Assembly (NCBI RefSeq): GCF_022827545.1
Contig: NZ_CP094669.1
Location: 5,263,001 to 5,327,000, forward strand
DNA from: Hymenobacter tibetensis
GTDB lineage: Bacteria; Bacteroidota; Bacteroidia; Cytophagales; Hymenobacteraceae
Length of the DNA stretch: 64,000 nucleotides
Reading direction: 5' to 3'
A program made the position numbers and the translations under genes. This document shows positions 9,236-18,378 of this stretch, piece by piece. Below the pieces are notes generated by a model. The model was not told where the DNA came from, made no database searches, and saw only the letters and a list, made by a program, of their open reading frames with translations. How positions within the stretch are numbered: position 1 is the stretch's first letter; each line of letters starts with the position of its first letter.

Positions 9236-10717
9236 CTACTTTCCTGGTATCACCCGTGCCGCCAAGCTGTTCAAATACGTTTCCAACATAGTATAGCCGT
9301 TCGGACCCGTTTTGGCGCGGTCGGTGGGGTCGTGGGGGTTAAGGCGTTGTTTGGTTTCCCACGCATCCGGCATGCCATCATGGTCGGTATCAGTGGGGGC
9401 TGACACTGACGCCAGCACCGGCCACGCTTTCTGCGAGACGGTGTAGGGGGTGCCGTGCGGGTATCCCCCCTGCACGTCAATGATGCGGCCCGTGCGGTTA
9501 ACCACGTTGCGGATGATGCGTTGGTCTAGGGTGTCGCGCTTGGGCAGACTGGCCCCTACGTGCTGTAAGACGGCCTTATACGCTTCAGCTGCTGTCTGAG
9601 TGCTGATGGGGCCCAAGTTGAATGGCAGGGCAGCTTTGGCTTGCACTGTATCGGTGGCGGTACCGCCGTTCATAGTCACGCCGCGCCAGTTGTGGCGGGT
9701 CACGTCGGCGCTGGCGTCCACGTAGTTGCCGGCCAGATAGAACTTGCCGTAGGGCAGCGGGTTGGCACCTTTCTCAAGCTTGTACGGATTCAGCACTCGC
9801 GCCTTCACGTTGTCTTTGGTAGAGGGGCCGTGCTTGTAGTAGTTGTTGACGACGTTGTAGTTGCCGCCTTCCCCAGCATACACGTTGTTTTCGCCCCAGT
9901 TGTAAAGCACGTTGTTGCGGAAATCCACGTTTTCGTAGCCGGCGGGGTGCGTGTAGCGGCTACCGTTGAAGCGTGGCGTGCGGTTCTTGCAGCTGGCAAA
10001 CAGGTTGTGGTGCATGGTAGCATGCTGCCCGCCCCAAATGCCTCCAAACCCGTGCTGCTCGAAATCGGTGTCGCCGGTTTCGAAGTGGTACGAGTAATTG
10101 AGCGGCTCACTGATCAGATTCCACTGCAACGTGGTGCTGTCGCCTTCATACACCGACAAGCACTCATCCGTCGACCAGCTCATAGTACAGTGGTCGATGA
10201 TGAGGCGGCTGTTGCGCATGCCACCAAATGCATCGTCGCCCCCGGCTCCGTTTACCTTGCCTTGATTCTGGTTTTTGTCGCCCATGCGGAAGCGCACAAA
10301 CCGGACGATGACGTTGTTGGCTTTCAAGCTCACCGGATAGTCAGCTACGCAGATACCGTCGCCAGGAGCAGTTTGGCCGGCAATGGTGGTGTTGGACTGG
10401 CTGATGGTCAGGGGCGACGCCAAATGGATAGTGCCTGACACCCGGAACACGACGGTGCGCGCCGCCGCAGGCTTGGTTAGCGCGTAGCGCAAGCTACCGG
10501 GCTGGTTGTCGTCTTCCAGATTGGTGACCTCAAACACAGTGGTTGGCACCGCCGCCGAGCCTCGTCCGCCCGAGGTGAAGCGGCCGGCTCCCTCGGCATC
10601 CGGAAATGCCAGCTGCTGTTCCAGAGCAGGCGTGGCCAGTGCCAAACTCAGCGCAGCCAAGCAGGCAGCAGCAGTGTAGCAGGTAGCAGCAAGGGGTAGG
10701 TTGAACTCTCGAGGCAT
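9236..10717 (-). CDS. Pectate-lyase-like right-handed beta-helix protein
   Basis: A 493-residue secreted protein with an N-terminal hydrophobic signal (residues about 8-30). The body has the pectate lyase superfamily 1 pattern: FPDAEGAGRFTSGGRG, TNLEDDNQPGSLRYAL, NTTIAGQTAPGDGI and the parallel-helix run ending in IIDHCTMSWSTDE. A C-terminal part with DTDHDGMPDAWE looks like a calcium-binding dockerin/thrombospondin-3-type loop. This layout is common in Bacteroidota polysaccharide lyases. The substrate is likely pectin or a related uronan, by family only. No SusC/D genes are nearby, so it is not in a visible polysaccharide utilisation locus. Confidence 0.88.
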   Translation of the reverse strand: MPREFNLPLAATCYTAAACLAALSLALATPALEQQLAFPDAEGAGRFTSGGRGSAAVPTTVFEVTNLEDDNQPGSLRYALTKPAAARTVVFRVSGTIHLASPLTISQSNTTIAGQTAPGDGICVADYPVSLKANNVIVRFVRFRMGDKNQNQGKVNGAGGDDAFGGMRNSRLIIDHCTMSWSTDECLSVYEGDSTTLQWNLISEPLNYSYHFETGDTDFEQHGFGGIWGGQHATMHHNLFASCKNRTPRFNGSRYTHPAGYENVDFRNNVLYNWGENNVYAGEGGNYNVVNNYYKHGPSTKDNVKARVLNPYKLEKGANPLPYGKFYLAGNYVDASADVTRHNWRGVTMNGGTATDTVQAKAALPFNLGPISTQTAAEAYKAVLQHVGASLPKRDTLDQRIIRNVVNRTGRIIDVQGGYPHGTPYTVSQKAWPVLASVSAPTDTDHDGMPDAWETKQRLNPHDPTDRAKTGPNGYTMLETYLNSLAARVIPGK

Positions 10718-11093
10718 AAAGCAGACAGATGGCGGTGCGGACGCAGTACAACTTGAAACCCAAAGAAAATCCGCTTTCAGGCTTCAACAGAAGCCTGATA
10801 TTACTGAAACCCTGGCCGGCGACGTGGCGCACCCGCCGTATTTCTTTGCGCAATCGATGTCGGCAACGTTGCCAGCTAAACGTTGGGTTTCAGCTGTAGT
10901 CTGTGAGGTCGTGTTTTTCGCGCGTAAGCCTTTGCTTCCGGAATCTTGTCTGGTATGAACCAGCACTCCAACTGCACCTTTGCAGGGTGCGGCCTGTTGC
11001 CTTTCAAGAGCAGGGTTATGTTGACATTCTGCCTATCTTGGAGGTTGGAGTTGTGGGGTTAGCAGCTAATAGACAGCTATTTTGGCTTTTTCG
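10718..11093. other. Divergent intergenic region, 376 bases
   Basis: It lies between the minus-strand pectate-lyase-like gene and the plus-strand secreted protein, so it should hold both promoters. A CACCTTTG box at 10975-10982 is a loose match to the -7 form TAnnTTTG for the plus-strand gene. No RNA gene or convincing small ORF was seen. Confidence 0.4.
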
Positions 11094-11933
11094 ATGAAGT
11101 ATTTTTTCTTTTTCCTCTTGATGAGTTTGCCGCAGGTGCTACTCGCTCGAATGCCCATGGAGCCGTTGCAGATTGCGCAGCAATTTGTGGCCACCAAAGG
11201 CTGGCCGGAAATGAAAGACTACCTCTGTTGCGAGGCCGAGCAGCAAGCCAAAAATCAAACGCTCGGCCAGCAGATACCCGCCACGCTGGAACGCAGCTGC
11301 CAATTGCTCGACCAGAGTGACAGCACCGCCGTGGTGGCCGTGGAACTGCGCGACTCCGTAAGCCGCAACGACTTCTACCTGCACTTTGCCAGAGAAGACA
11401 ATGACTGGAAGCTACAAGCCATCCGCAGCCTGTCGATGACGCAGCTTGGCCCCCCCATGCTGAAGCTGCTGACCACTATGCCTCCCGCCGAAATAGCCCA
11501 GTACAACCAGAAGCACCCCGATGCCGACCACACGTTCACAGTAGGCAACCTCAAGCTCTGGATTAGCGCCGACGCCGACATTAGCAGCCATTTCACCCAG
11601 CACCAGGCCGATTTTCAAAAAGTAGCGCGCCTCGTCAAGGCTCGGCAGTTTTTCGCTACGGACACTACGGCCGCTGCGGAAGAAGCAGCCAACGCCGACC
11701 CGGAGATACACGCCCTGCTTCGCAAGCTCTATATCAGCCGCATCACTCGGCACGATACCAATTGCGGCACCTGCTTGGAGTTTATCATCGGCGGACGCAT
11801 AGACAACACTGTGGGGTTTCTGTATCAGCCTAAAGCCGCAGACGTACCCAAAATGAACCCCAACCGTCTGATTGTCGTCAAGCCCATTACGAAAGGCTGG
11901 TACCTGTACAAGACCACCCGTAGCTCCCGCTAG
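11094..11933 (+). CDS. Secreted hypothetical protein
   Basis: A 279-residue protein beginning at ATG 11094 with a very hydrophobic signal sequence (MKYFFFFLLMSLPQ) and probable cleavage near residue 22. The mature part is mixed alpha/beta without recognisable catalytic residues. A pair of cysteines in DTNCGTCLEF near residue 225 may form a disulfide or bind metal, and two further cysteines lie in the segment DYLCCE. I do not recognise the family. An 8-bp hairpin (GCAAGCCT ... AGGCTTGC) follows the stop at about 11945-11986. Confidence 0.7.
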   Translation: MKYFFFFLLMSLPQVLLARMPMEPLQIAQQFVATKGWPEMKDYLCCEAEQQAKNQTLGQQIPATLERSCQLLDQSDSTAVVAVELRDSVSRNDFYLHFAREDNDWKLQAIRSLSMTQLGPPMLKLLTTMPPAEIAQYNQKHPDADHTFTVGNLKLWISADADISSHFTQHQADFQKVARLVKARQFFATDTTAAAEEAANADPEIHALLRKLYISRITRHDTNCGTCLEFIIGGRIDNTVGFLYQPKAADVPKMNPNRLIVVKPITKGWYLYKTTRSSR

Positions 11934-12060
11934 CTTATACTACAGCAAGCCTACCAAAGCTGTCTGGCAGCAGTAGGCAGGCTTGCGTCACTCTGTGCAT
12001 GGAGTCACAGACCAATCAGGAGTATTTATGCTCTTGCAGCCGCGTGCTCCTGCAACTAGT

Positions 12061-12567
12061 TTATGGTAGCTCCTTGTAGCGCACCCGGAACGAGCCATTG
12101 GTAAACCTCATAAGTTCTGTCTGTTGCGTATAGACAGCTTTGCGGCGGAGAACAGCTTCGAAACGACCTTCTACAATTCTCTGAACAGTATCAAGCTTGG
12201 TAATTTGTATGGATGGCAGACCTGTCCCATCCGTAGAAGCATAGGAATCGGTTATTCCGTCGCCTCCTATCAAGAGCTTCCATTCTGCCGGCAAGGCCTG
12301 CACAGACGATAGCACTTGCTTCTTGGGTAATGCAAAGCTCAATTGCAGAACCTCTGTTGTAGTAACAGGAATAGTATCGGGGGAGAATACATAAAATTCT
12401 CTTTTCCCCATGGCAAAGTATCCTTCGCCCGTTTTATCCCATGGCTGTCCATCTTTCTGCGCCTTCACAAAGAACTCTTCTTGAGGCTCAGCTGAATCTT
12501 TCGAGCACCCGGTCGCACTCCACATTAGTAACAAACAGGCAAGTACCTTCGGGAAGATGATTTTCAT
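12061..12567 (-). CDS. Small lipoprotein, DUF6252-like pattern
   Basis: A 168-residue lipoprotein starting at ATG 12567 (MKIIFPKVLACLLLMWSATGC), with a lipobox Cys at about residue 21. The frame is open up to 12867, but the extra N-terminal stretch overlaps eutC and is not protein-like. The C-terminal pattern ITKLDTVQRIVEGRFEAVL followed by FTNGSFRVRY resembles the DUF6252/DUF5025-type beta-sandwich lipoproteins of Bacteroidota; that match is from memory. The function is unknown. It lies downstream of eutC on the same strand, with about 165 bases between. Confidence 0.75.
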   Translation of the reverse strand: MKIIFPKVLACLLLMWSATGCSKDSAEPQEEFFVKAQKDGQPWDKTGEGYFAMGKREFYVFSPDTIPVTTTEVLQLSFALPKKQVLSSVQALPAEWKLLIGGDGITDSYASTDGTGLPSIQITKLDTVQRIVEGRFEAVLRRKAVYTQQTELMRFTNGSFRVRYKELP

Positions 12568-12733
12568 ATAGTTATGTAGATAGTTACCCCGAGATGATAC
12601 CAAGTGAAAGCAAATGGTTGCAACCACTTCACTGCTTAGTAGCCGCCAGAGGTATTTACTGAAGATATACTTTGCACAAAGTGGCCGAAGCAACTGGTAT
12701 ATCAACGTACTACCGGTAGCACTGCACGGCGAA

Positions 12734-13525
12734 CTAAGCGAGCAGACGGGTATCGTCTTTGAGGTGCACCCCCGACAGCTTACGGCGCAGTGCTTCCAGC
12801 AGCAAATAGCTGAGTCGGTTGGCAGCCACATCGTAGGGGAGCCCGGCTGGTCGGATGTTAGATACACAATTACGGGCTTCGTCGGTGAGGCCAGGACGCG
12901 GGCCGTAGGTAAAATAGGCTCCTAAGCTGTCGGGGGAACTGAGGCCGGGCCGCTCCCCAATCAGAATCAATACCATTTGAGTGTGCAGCAGTGCTCCTAT
13001 CTCATCGCCAAGAGCCACACGAGCCTGCGCTGCCACTACCAACGGCCCCAGGTGCAATCCGGCGGCCTGTAGTATAGGCACCAACAGCTTTACCAGCGGC
13101 ACAGCATGCTCGTTCACGGCTGCCGCCGAAAGTCCATCGGCCAATACAATCACCAAATCGGTGGGCTGGGCGCTACTTTCCTGCAGCAGGGTGTGCGCTT
13201 CCTCGTGTAATTGCCGACCTAGGTCGGGGCGCTGTAAATATTCCTGTCGGTCGGGGGCCTTGCTGCGCACCTGAAGGACGGGCAACTGTAGCGGCGCCAG
13301 CCCCGCAAGCAAGGGGTCGAGGTCCAGGGTTGAGTACACCGCGTCGCGGGCATGAGCGTGGGCCAACCGGAAGGCTAACGCCTCACGTAGGGGCACGCTG
13401 CTACCCGTTCGGCCCAGCGCTATCCGAGCGGCCGTATGCGCTTTCAGGGCCGCCCACGGGTCGGGAGCGGGGTTTTCGGGTTGATGCGACGCAGGTAGTT
13501 CAGCCATTTGCATTGATAGCAGCAT
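12734..13525 (-). CDS. eutC: Ethanolamine ammonia-lyase small (light) subunit
   Basis: A 263-residue EutC. Diagnostic blocks are PDLGRQL, LVIVLADGLSAAAVNEHA, and GERPGLSSPDSLGAYFTYGP followed by DEARNCVSNIRP, which match the cobalamin-binding light subunit of EutBC. The enzyme splits ethanolamine into acetaldehyde and ammonia using adenosylcobalamin. The start is uncertain between ATG codons at 13525, 13513 and 13507. No eutB, permease or aldehyde dehydrogenase is visible here, and the genes on either side (lipoprotein, trehalase) are unrelated. EutC needs EutB, so its partner must be encoded elsewhere or the gene is an orphan. Confidence 0.92.
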   Translation of the reverse strand: MLLSMQMAELPASHQPENPAPDPWAALKAHTAARIALGRTGSSVPLREALAFRLAHAHARDAVYSTLDLDPLLAGLAPLQLPVLQVRSKAPDRQEYLQRPDLGRQLHEEAHTLLQESSAQPTDLVIVLADGLSAAAVNEHAVPLVKLLVPILQAAGLHLGPLVVAAQARVALGDEIGALLHTQMVLILIGERPGLSSPDSLGAYFTYGPRPGLTDEARNCVSNIRPAGLPYDVAANRLSYLLLEALRRKLSGVHLKDDTRLLA

Positions 13526-13638
13526 ATCCTCCGCAGGCGACCCAACTGAAAGGAACCAGCTGCGAACTTCTAAGAGTGGCAAGACAAACACCCACGCCAA
13601 TCAATGCACCATCAGCTAGGCAGCCTCTGCGCCTATGC

Positions 13639-15219
13639 CTATTGATTGCTGGGCTGCGGGCGGGCGAAGCGGTTGAGCAGGTTAAGCAGTACCCCGTTGG
13701 TCCAGCCGAAGCCATCCTGGAGAGGATACTCGCCACCCCCAGCGGGAAGGTGTGTATCGGTGACGTTGTATTTCTCCAGCAGCTTACCCGTTTGCTGGAA
13801 TACGCGCGAGTTCAGGCGCACCCAACGGACGGCAATGGTATCGGCGAGCGGCTTCTGGTTGTAACGAGTGAGGCCCTGCACGGCAATATACTGCAACGGC
13901 GCCCAAGCATTGGGCGCGTCCCACTGCTGGCCGCTGGTGTTGAGCGTGGTAAGCAGGCCCCCATCTTTCAGGAAATCAGCCTTGAGGCCAGCGGCAATTA
14001 CGGTTGCCTGGCGCGGGGTAGCTACCCCAAAGGCCAGCGGAAACACCCCTGCCAACGTGCGAATGGCAGCGGGGCGCTTTTGCGTGAAATCGTAGTCGGT
14101 GTACCAATTGGCGGCCTTGTTCCAGTTATAGCGCTGAATGGCACTGCAGCGCTGTTTGGCTTTCTGTAGCCAGGTGCGGGCTGCTGCACTTTGGCCTTGC
14201 GTAGTGTAGGAGCGAGCCAGTGTTTCTTCCAGCACCAGCATCAGGCAGTTCAAATCGACGGGCACCAACTCGGTGGTGCGGATCGAGCCCAGCGTACCGT
14301 CCGCCCCAAACCAGCGGGTACTGAAGTCCCAGCCGGAAGCCGCCGCGGCCCGAACGTCGCGGTAGAACTGTGAAGGTGGGCGGGTGGTTTTGCGGGCCGC
14401 ATCGACGTCAATGCCATACGATTCTTCGCGCGGCTCAGTGCTTTCATCCCAGTACCGGTTCAGTAGTTCGCCGCCGGGCATCCGCATGACGCGGCGTGTG
14501 GCAGTGCCCGGCTTCAGCGAGTCGGCGCCAGCCATCCAGTAAGCGTATTCGCGTAGTAATTGGGGCTGGTAGCGCACCAACACAGAATCACCTTGCTCCT
14601 GCGCCAACAACTGCACCATCAACGAGAAAAATGGAGGCTGCGAGCGGGTAAGGTAATAGGTGCGGTTGCCGTTGGGAATAAAGCCGTAGCGGTTAAGCAG
14701 GTAAGCAAAGTTGTCGGTCATGTTGCGGATCAGGACCGTCCGGTTTGCTTCGCGCAAGCCAAGCATGGTGAAGTACGAGTCCCAATAGTACACCTCCCGG
14801 AACCGGCCACCTGGCACCAGATAGGGCCGCGGCAACAACAGCAACGAAGAGTAACGAGACACCGAATCGAGGGGGCGGCGCTGGAGCACCCGCCACAGGG
14901 TATCGAGGTGCAGGCGCAGGCCCGTGGCGATGTTGCTGCGGTAGGTGGTGGTGTCGGTGGTGGGCAGCTGGAACCGAGACTTTGCAAAGGCCGCTAGGTT
15001 GAAGCCTGGCTGCGTACGTTGCTGTTCGTAGTCGGCCACAATGCGCGCGGGCGTATCATGGCGGGGCACCATATCCACGAACGTCTTATTGTCGGGGAAA
15101 ACCCGGCCGAGCTGAATAGCCTCGAAAAGACCCGGGTATAGTTGCCGGGGCGTTGGCGGGAGCTGAGCCGTAGCCCGCAAACAAAGACAGCAAAAGCAGA
15201 GCAGTAGTAGATTTCGCAC
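13639..15219 (-). CDS. treA: Periplasmic trehalase, GH37
   Basis: A 526-residue alpha,alpha-trehalase with a signal peptide ending in ATAQ (about residue 19). Both family signatures are present: PGGRFREVYYWDSYFTMLGL and QWDAPNAWAP. It cleaves trehalose to two glucose molecules in the periplasm. The start is GTG 15219; no ATG precedes it in frame. It lies upstream of eutC with about 110 bases between them and could share a transcript, though the functions are unrelated. It is divergent from the Fur-family gene across a 337-base gap. Confidence 0.95.
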   Translation of the reverse strand: MRNLLLLCFCCLCLRATAQLPPTPRQLYPGLFEAIQLGRVFPDNKTFVDMVPRHDTPARIVADYEQQRTQPGFNLAAFAKSRFQLPTTDTTTYRSNIATGLRLHLDTLWRVLQRRPLDSVSRYSSLLLLPRPYLVPGGRFREVYYWDSYFTMLGLREANRTVLIRNMTDNFAYLLNRYGFIPNGNRTYYLTRSQPPFFSLMVQLLAQEQGDSVLVRYQPQLLREYAYWMAGADSLKPGTATRRVMRMPGGELLNRYWDESTEPREESYGIDVDAARKTTRPPSQFYRDVRAAAASGWDFSTRWFGADGTLGSIRTTELVPVDLNCLMLVLEETLARSYTTQGQSAAARTWLQKAKQRCSAIQRYNWNKAANWYTDYDFTQKRPAAIRTLAGVFPLAFGVATPRQATVIAAGLKADFLKDGGLLTTLNTSGQQWDAPNAWAPLQYIAVQGLTRYNQKPLADTIAVRWVRLNSRVFQQTGKLLEKYNVTDTHLPAGGGEYPLQDGFGWTNGVLLNLLNRFARPQPSNQ

Positions 15220-15556
15220 GGAGCAAGGTAAGGATACACCTCCGAGTACGCAACCACCCCTGGTTGTGGCTGACTTTCAGCAGATCGGCTCTGTTTTTGT
15301 GTACCCACTGCGTGTCCCGTATGCCACTTTGGGCGGGCTGTTTCGTGGGTTTCCAAGCACCAAATTCATTTCAAAGCCAGGATCGAGCTTCTTGCGGTTT
15401 CATGGATTGGAAGCGGTGCAGGCACATTGGCTGCCAACCAATTTTCGCGTGGTGCAACTTCGTTACTTTTGTATCTGTTTACAGCTAGCAGCAGCCCTGA
15501 ACTAGGTTGTGAGGCTGCTCGTAAGTTCTTGCGTTTTTCACACCTTTAGCCATAGC
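15220..15556. other. Divergent intergenic region, 337 bases
   Basis: It holds the promoters of treA (minus) and the Fur-family gene (plus). Apart from the -7-like box at 15464-15471, no RNA or coding feature was seen. A 79-codon open frame starting at 15266 is not protein-like. Confidence 0.5.
15464..15471 (+). promoter_or_regulatory. Promoter -7 box upstream of the Fur-family gene
   Basis: TACTTTTG is an exact match to the Bacteroidota consensus TAnnTTTG, 86 bases before ATG 15557. A TTTTCG at 15442-15447 may act as the weak -33 element. Confidence 0.5.
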
Positions 15557-15994
15557 ATGCCGTCTTCCGACCGTATTTCCCAAGCGCTGACCCGGCACGG
15601 GCTCCGCCAAACCGTAGTACGGCAGGCGGTCTTGCGGGTGGTAGCCGATTCGCCGTTTGCCTTGTCTGGCAGTGAAATCGAACAGCTTCTTGCCCCCAAC
15701 ACCGACCGTATCACGCTCTACCGGACGCTGAAATCGTTTGAGGAAAGTGGTTTGATTCACCGGGTGATAGACAAGAGCGACATTGTCCGCTACGCAGCCT
15801 GTTCTATTGAGTGCAGCGCGCATGAGCACTTCGACAACCACGTGCATTTCAAGTGCAGCAATTGTCAGCACATCTACTGTCTCAATCAGGTAGCTATTCC
15901 GTCCGTGAACCTACCAGCCAAGTTCGAGGTCAAGACCCGCGACTATCTATTAAGTGGTGTGTGCCACGAATGCCAGCCAGTGCAAGTGTCGTAA
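15557..15994 (+). CDS. Fur-family transcriptional regulator
   Basis: A 145-residue metalloregulator. The winged helix occupies about residues 10-80 (TLYRTLKSFEESGLIHRV), followed by the metal-binding dimerisation part with HEHFDNHVHFKCSNC and a second Cys pair CHEC near the end. The CxxC pairs indicate a structural zinc, and the His-rich stretch suggests a regulatory metal site. Whether it is Fur, Zur or PerR cannot be decided from sequence alone. ATG 15557 gives family length. It may regulate the type II NADH dehydrogenase that follows 207 bases later, but no operator was identified. Confidence 0.9.
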   Translation: MPSSDRISQALTRHGLRQTVVRQAVLRVVADSPFALSGSEIEQLLAPNTDRITLYRTLKSFEESGLIHRVIDKSDIVRYAACSIECSAHEHFDNHVHFKCSNCQHIYCLNQVAIPSVNLPAKFEVKTRDYLLSGVCHECQPVQVS

Positions 15995-16201
15995 CCCGGT
16001 GTATCAGTTGTTTACACTGAATTTTGCCTCGCAGCCAGCTTGGTTGACTCACTAGTATAAGTAGGGTAGCCTTGGCGTTCAGCTGCCGTGCAAGCAGCCG
16101 CTACACACACCCGTACAACCAGCATATTTGGTTGCGCAGGTCTTAGATTGCACAACTCAAAAAACTATTCTGCTTCACAGGAAGTAATGGAGTAGCAACT
16201 A

Positions 16202-17545
16202 ATGCGCAGCTCTATGGAAATGGAAGGACTAGCCAAAATAGAACACGTTGGCAAACCACGGGTGGTAATTGTGGGGGGCGGCTTTGGCGGACTAGAGCTG
16301 GCCAAAGCCCTACGCGATGCGCCGGTGCAAGTGGTGTTAGTGGATAAGCAAAACTACCACACCTTTCAGCCCCTGATGTACCAGGTGGCCACTGCTGGAC
16401 TGGAAGCGGCCGATATCATTTCGCCGTTCCGTCAGATTTTGAAAGGGCAAAGCAACCTATGCTTCCGTATGGCGGAGGTAGAACACGTTGATACGACCAC
16501 GCACGTCTTGAAAACGTCTATCGGCCTGATTCCCTACGACCACCTGATTATTGCCACCGGGGCTACCAGCAACTATTTCGGCGACGCCGAAATGGCGCGT
16601 CATGCCGTGGCTATCAAGAGCGTGGAAGACGCCGTGGAATTGCGCAATACGGTGCTTTCCAACTTCGAAAAGGCCCTGCAAATAGACGATGTCGAACAGC
16701 TCAACAGCTTGCTCGACTTCGTGATTGTGGGAGGTGGCCCTACCGGCGTGGAGGTAGCGGGGGCGCTAAGTGAATTACGCAAGCACGTATTTCCGAAGGA
16801 CTACCGCGAAATCGACTTTCGCCAGATGGATATTCACTTGATTCAAAGCGGCAACACCTTGCTGAAGGGTATGTCGGCTGAGGCCTCGCAAAAGGCGTTG
16901 GAATACCTGCAGAAGTTTGGCGTGGATGTGTTGCTGGACCGTCGGGTGCAGTCTTATGATGGCTACACCGTTACGCTCAACACCGGTGAGAAGCTCATTA
17001 CCCGCACGCTGATTTGGGCGGCCGGTGTAGCAGGCGCACCTATTGAAGGCATCCGACCCGAAAGCTTGCGCAAAGGCAACCGCTACGAGGTAGATACCTT
17101 CAACCGAATTGCTGGTTACACCAATATCTACGCTATTGGTGACATAGCAGCTATGGTTTCCGCTGAGTACCCCGAAGGTCATCCGATGGTAGCGCAGCCC
17201 GCCATACAGCAGGGCCGATTACTGGGCGAGAACATCGTACGCATGTTAGCCGGTAACCCACTAGAGCCGTTCCGCTACCACGACCAAGGCGCCATGGCTA
17301 CCATCGGCCGCAACCACGCCGTCGCCGACATCAAGATGCTCGGCAAAGACTACAAGACGCAAGGTTTCTTTGCGTGGGTGATGTGGGTTTTTGTGCACCT
17401 GATAGCGCTGGTCGGCTTCCGCAACCGGCTGTCGGTATTCGCCAACTGGACCTGGAGCTACTTCAGCCAAGAACGCGGCTCCCGTTTCATTATGGGCAAG
17501 CGGCGTGAGTCCGTTGAAACCACAGCTAAAAGCGCCGTAGCCTAG
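16202..17545 (+). CDS. ndh: Type II NADH:quinone oxidoreductase (NDH-2)
   Basis: A 447-residue flavoprotein. The FAD-binding VIVGGGFGGLELAKAL (glycines within residues 25-30) and the NAD-binding IVGGGPTGVEVAGALSE are both present. The block NYHTFQPLMYQVATAGL is characteristic of NDH-2, and the C terminus has hydrophobic and amphipathic segments for membrane attachment. It passes electrons from NADH to quinone without pumping protons, on the cytoplasmic face of the inner membrane. The start is ATG 16202 or 16214. Bacteroidota commonly carry it besides complex I or NQR. Confidence 0.93.
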   Translation: MRSSMEMEGLAKIEHVGKPRVVIVGGGFGGLELAKALRDAPVQVVLVDKQNYHTFQPLMYQVATAGLEAADIISPFRQILKGQSNLCFRMAEVEHVDTTTHVLKTSIGLIPYDHLIIATGATSNYFGDAEMARHAVAIKSVEDAVELRNTVLSNFEKALQIDDVEQLNSLLDFVIVGGGPTGVEVAGALSELRKHVFPKDYREIDFRQMDIHLIQSGNTLLKGMSAEASQKALEYLQKFGVDVLLDRRVQSYDGYTVTLNTGEKLITRTLIWAAGVAGAPIEGIRPESLRKGNRYEVDTFNRIAGYTNIYAIGDIAAMVSAEYPEGHPMVAQPAIQQGRLLGENIVRMLAGNPLEPFRYHDQGAMATIGRNHAVADIKMLGKDYKTQGFFAWVMWVFVHLIALVGFRNRLSVFANWTWSYFSQERGSRFIMGKRRESVETTAKSAVA

Positions 17546-17632
17546 TACAGCATTAGTCGGTGGACTCGTGCTCGTTCTATGCAGCACAGGCACAGGTTTA
17601 CCTTGCTACTAAAAGTGCAGAAACACCGATAA

Positions 17633-17673
17633 GCCGCACAAAACACCATCAGCTAAGAGGTGCTGTGTGCGGC
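17633..17673. terminator. Hairpin between convergent ndh and cupin genes
   Basis: The arms 17633-17647 and 17659-17673 pair at 13 of 15 positions. It lies between the two stop codons and may terminate both transcripts, although no long T tract follows. Confidence 0.5.
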
Positions 17674-17700
17674 CTACTCGTGTACTCGAAACGCTACGTC

Positions 17701-18204
17701 TTAGCGGCCGAAGTCGTCCTGAACGCGTACGATGTCGTCTTCGTCGGAAGGGTTAGACGCGTCGGTGTGCTGCCAGATTTCGGCGAGCACGCCCCACGAG
17801 TCGAGGCCTACGAGGCGGTGCCGCTCACCCTGCTGAAGCGTAATCAGCTCGCCGGGCTCATACACACGCACTTCGCCTTCTTCGTCGGTTTCGCTCGTGA
17901 CCACTCCAACCGGGCCTTGTAGCACCTTCCATACCTCGGCGCGCCGATGATGGTACTGCCACGACAACCGCTTCTGGGGCGCCACAATCAGAATTTTAGG
18001 GCTGAGCTTGCTGGATATCCGCAACTGCTCGATCGGCAGGCCCTCGAAATACGTGTCGGCAAAGGCCGGGGCCTGCGTCTCGTCGATTACAAAGAAGCCG
18101 CCCCAAGGCCGGGTCTGGTCTTGTTTGTCGATGGAGAAGCCCAATCGTTTAAGCCGTTGTTCCATGTCCAGAAACAACTGCTGCTTTTGATCTTCGCTAT
18201 GCAT
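17701..18204 (-). CDS. Cupin protein, mannose-6-phosphate isomerase type
   Basis: A 167-residue single-cupin protein. The block LSWQYHHRRAEVWKVLQGPVGV (His-rich metal site), followed by GELITLQQGERHRLVGLDSWGVLAEIW, matches the type II phosphomannose isomerase cupin (PF01050). In fused enzymes this domain follows a GDP-mannose pyrophosphorylase; here it stands alone with a 55-residue N-terminal extension. It probably isomerises a phosphosugar or binds one. ATG 18204 was chosen; the frame opens earlier at 18243 without support. Confidence 0.8.
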   Translation of the reverse strand: MHSEDQKQQLFLDMEQRLKRLGFSIDKQDQTRPWGGFFVIDETQAPAFADTYFEGLPIEQLRISSKLSPKILIVAPQKRLSWQYHHRRAEVWKVLQGPVGVVTSETDEEGEVRVYEPGELITLQQGERHRLVGLDSWGVLAEIWQHTDASNPSDEDDIVRVQDDFGR

Positions 18205-18378
18205 ACTCCGAATGATGATGTGAGGAAGCGGTGGCACAACCAAGCGCGTTCCACTGAATGAGCTCCAAAAGTACGTATCACAATTAAAATAGAATGAAAG
18301 ATGCCGGATAAATGCGCGAAGACGCTTCCAGTATCCTGCATACGGCTATTTGCCTGGTATCTTGTTTCTTTCTACCCC

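Noticed and set aside
9641..10438. A 265-codon plus-strand frame opposite the pectate-lyase-like gene
   Set aside because: Val/Ala/His-rich translation without any domain; it is the antisense shadow of a clear gene on the minus strand.
13330..14169. A 279-codon plus-strand frame across eutC and treA
   Set aside because: It spans the ends of two well-supported minus-strand genes and has no recognisable motif.
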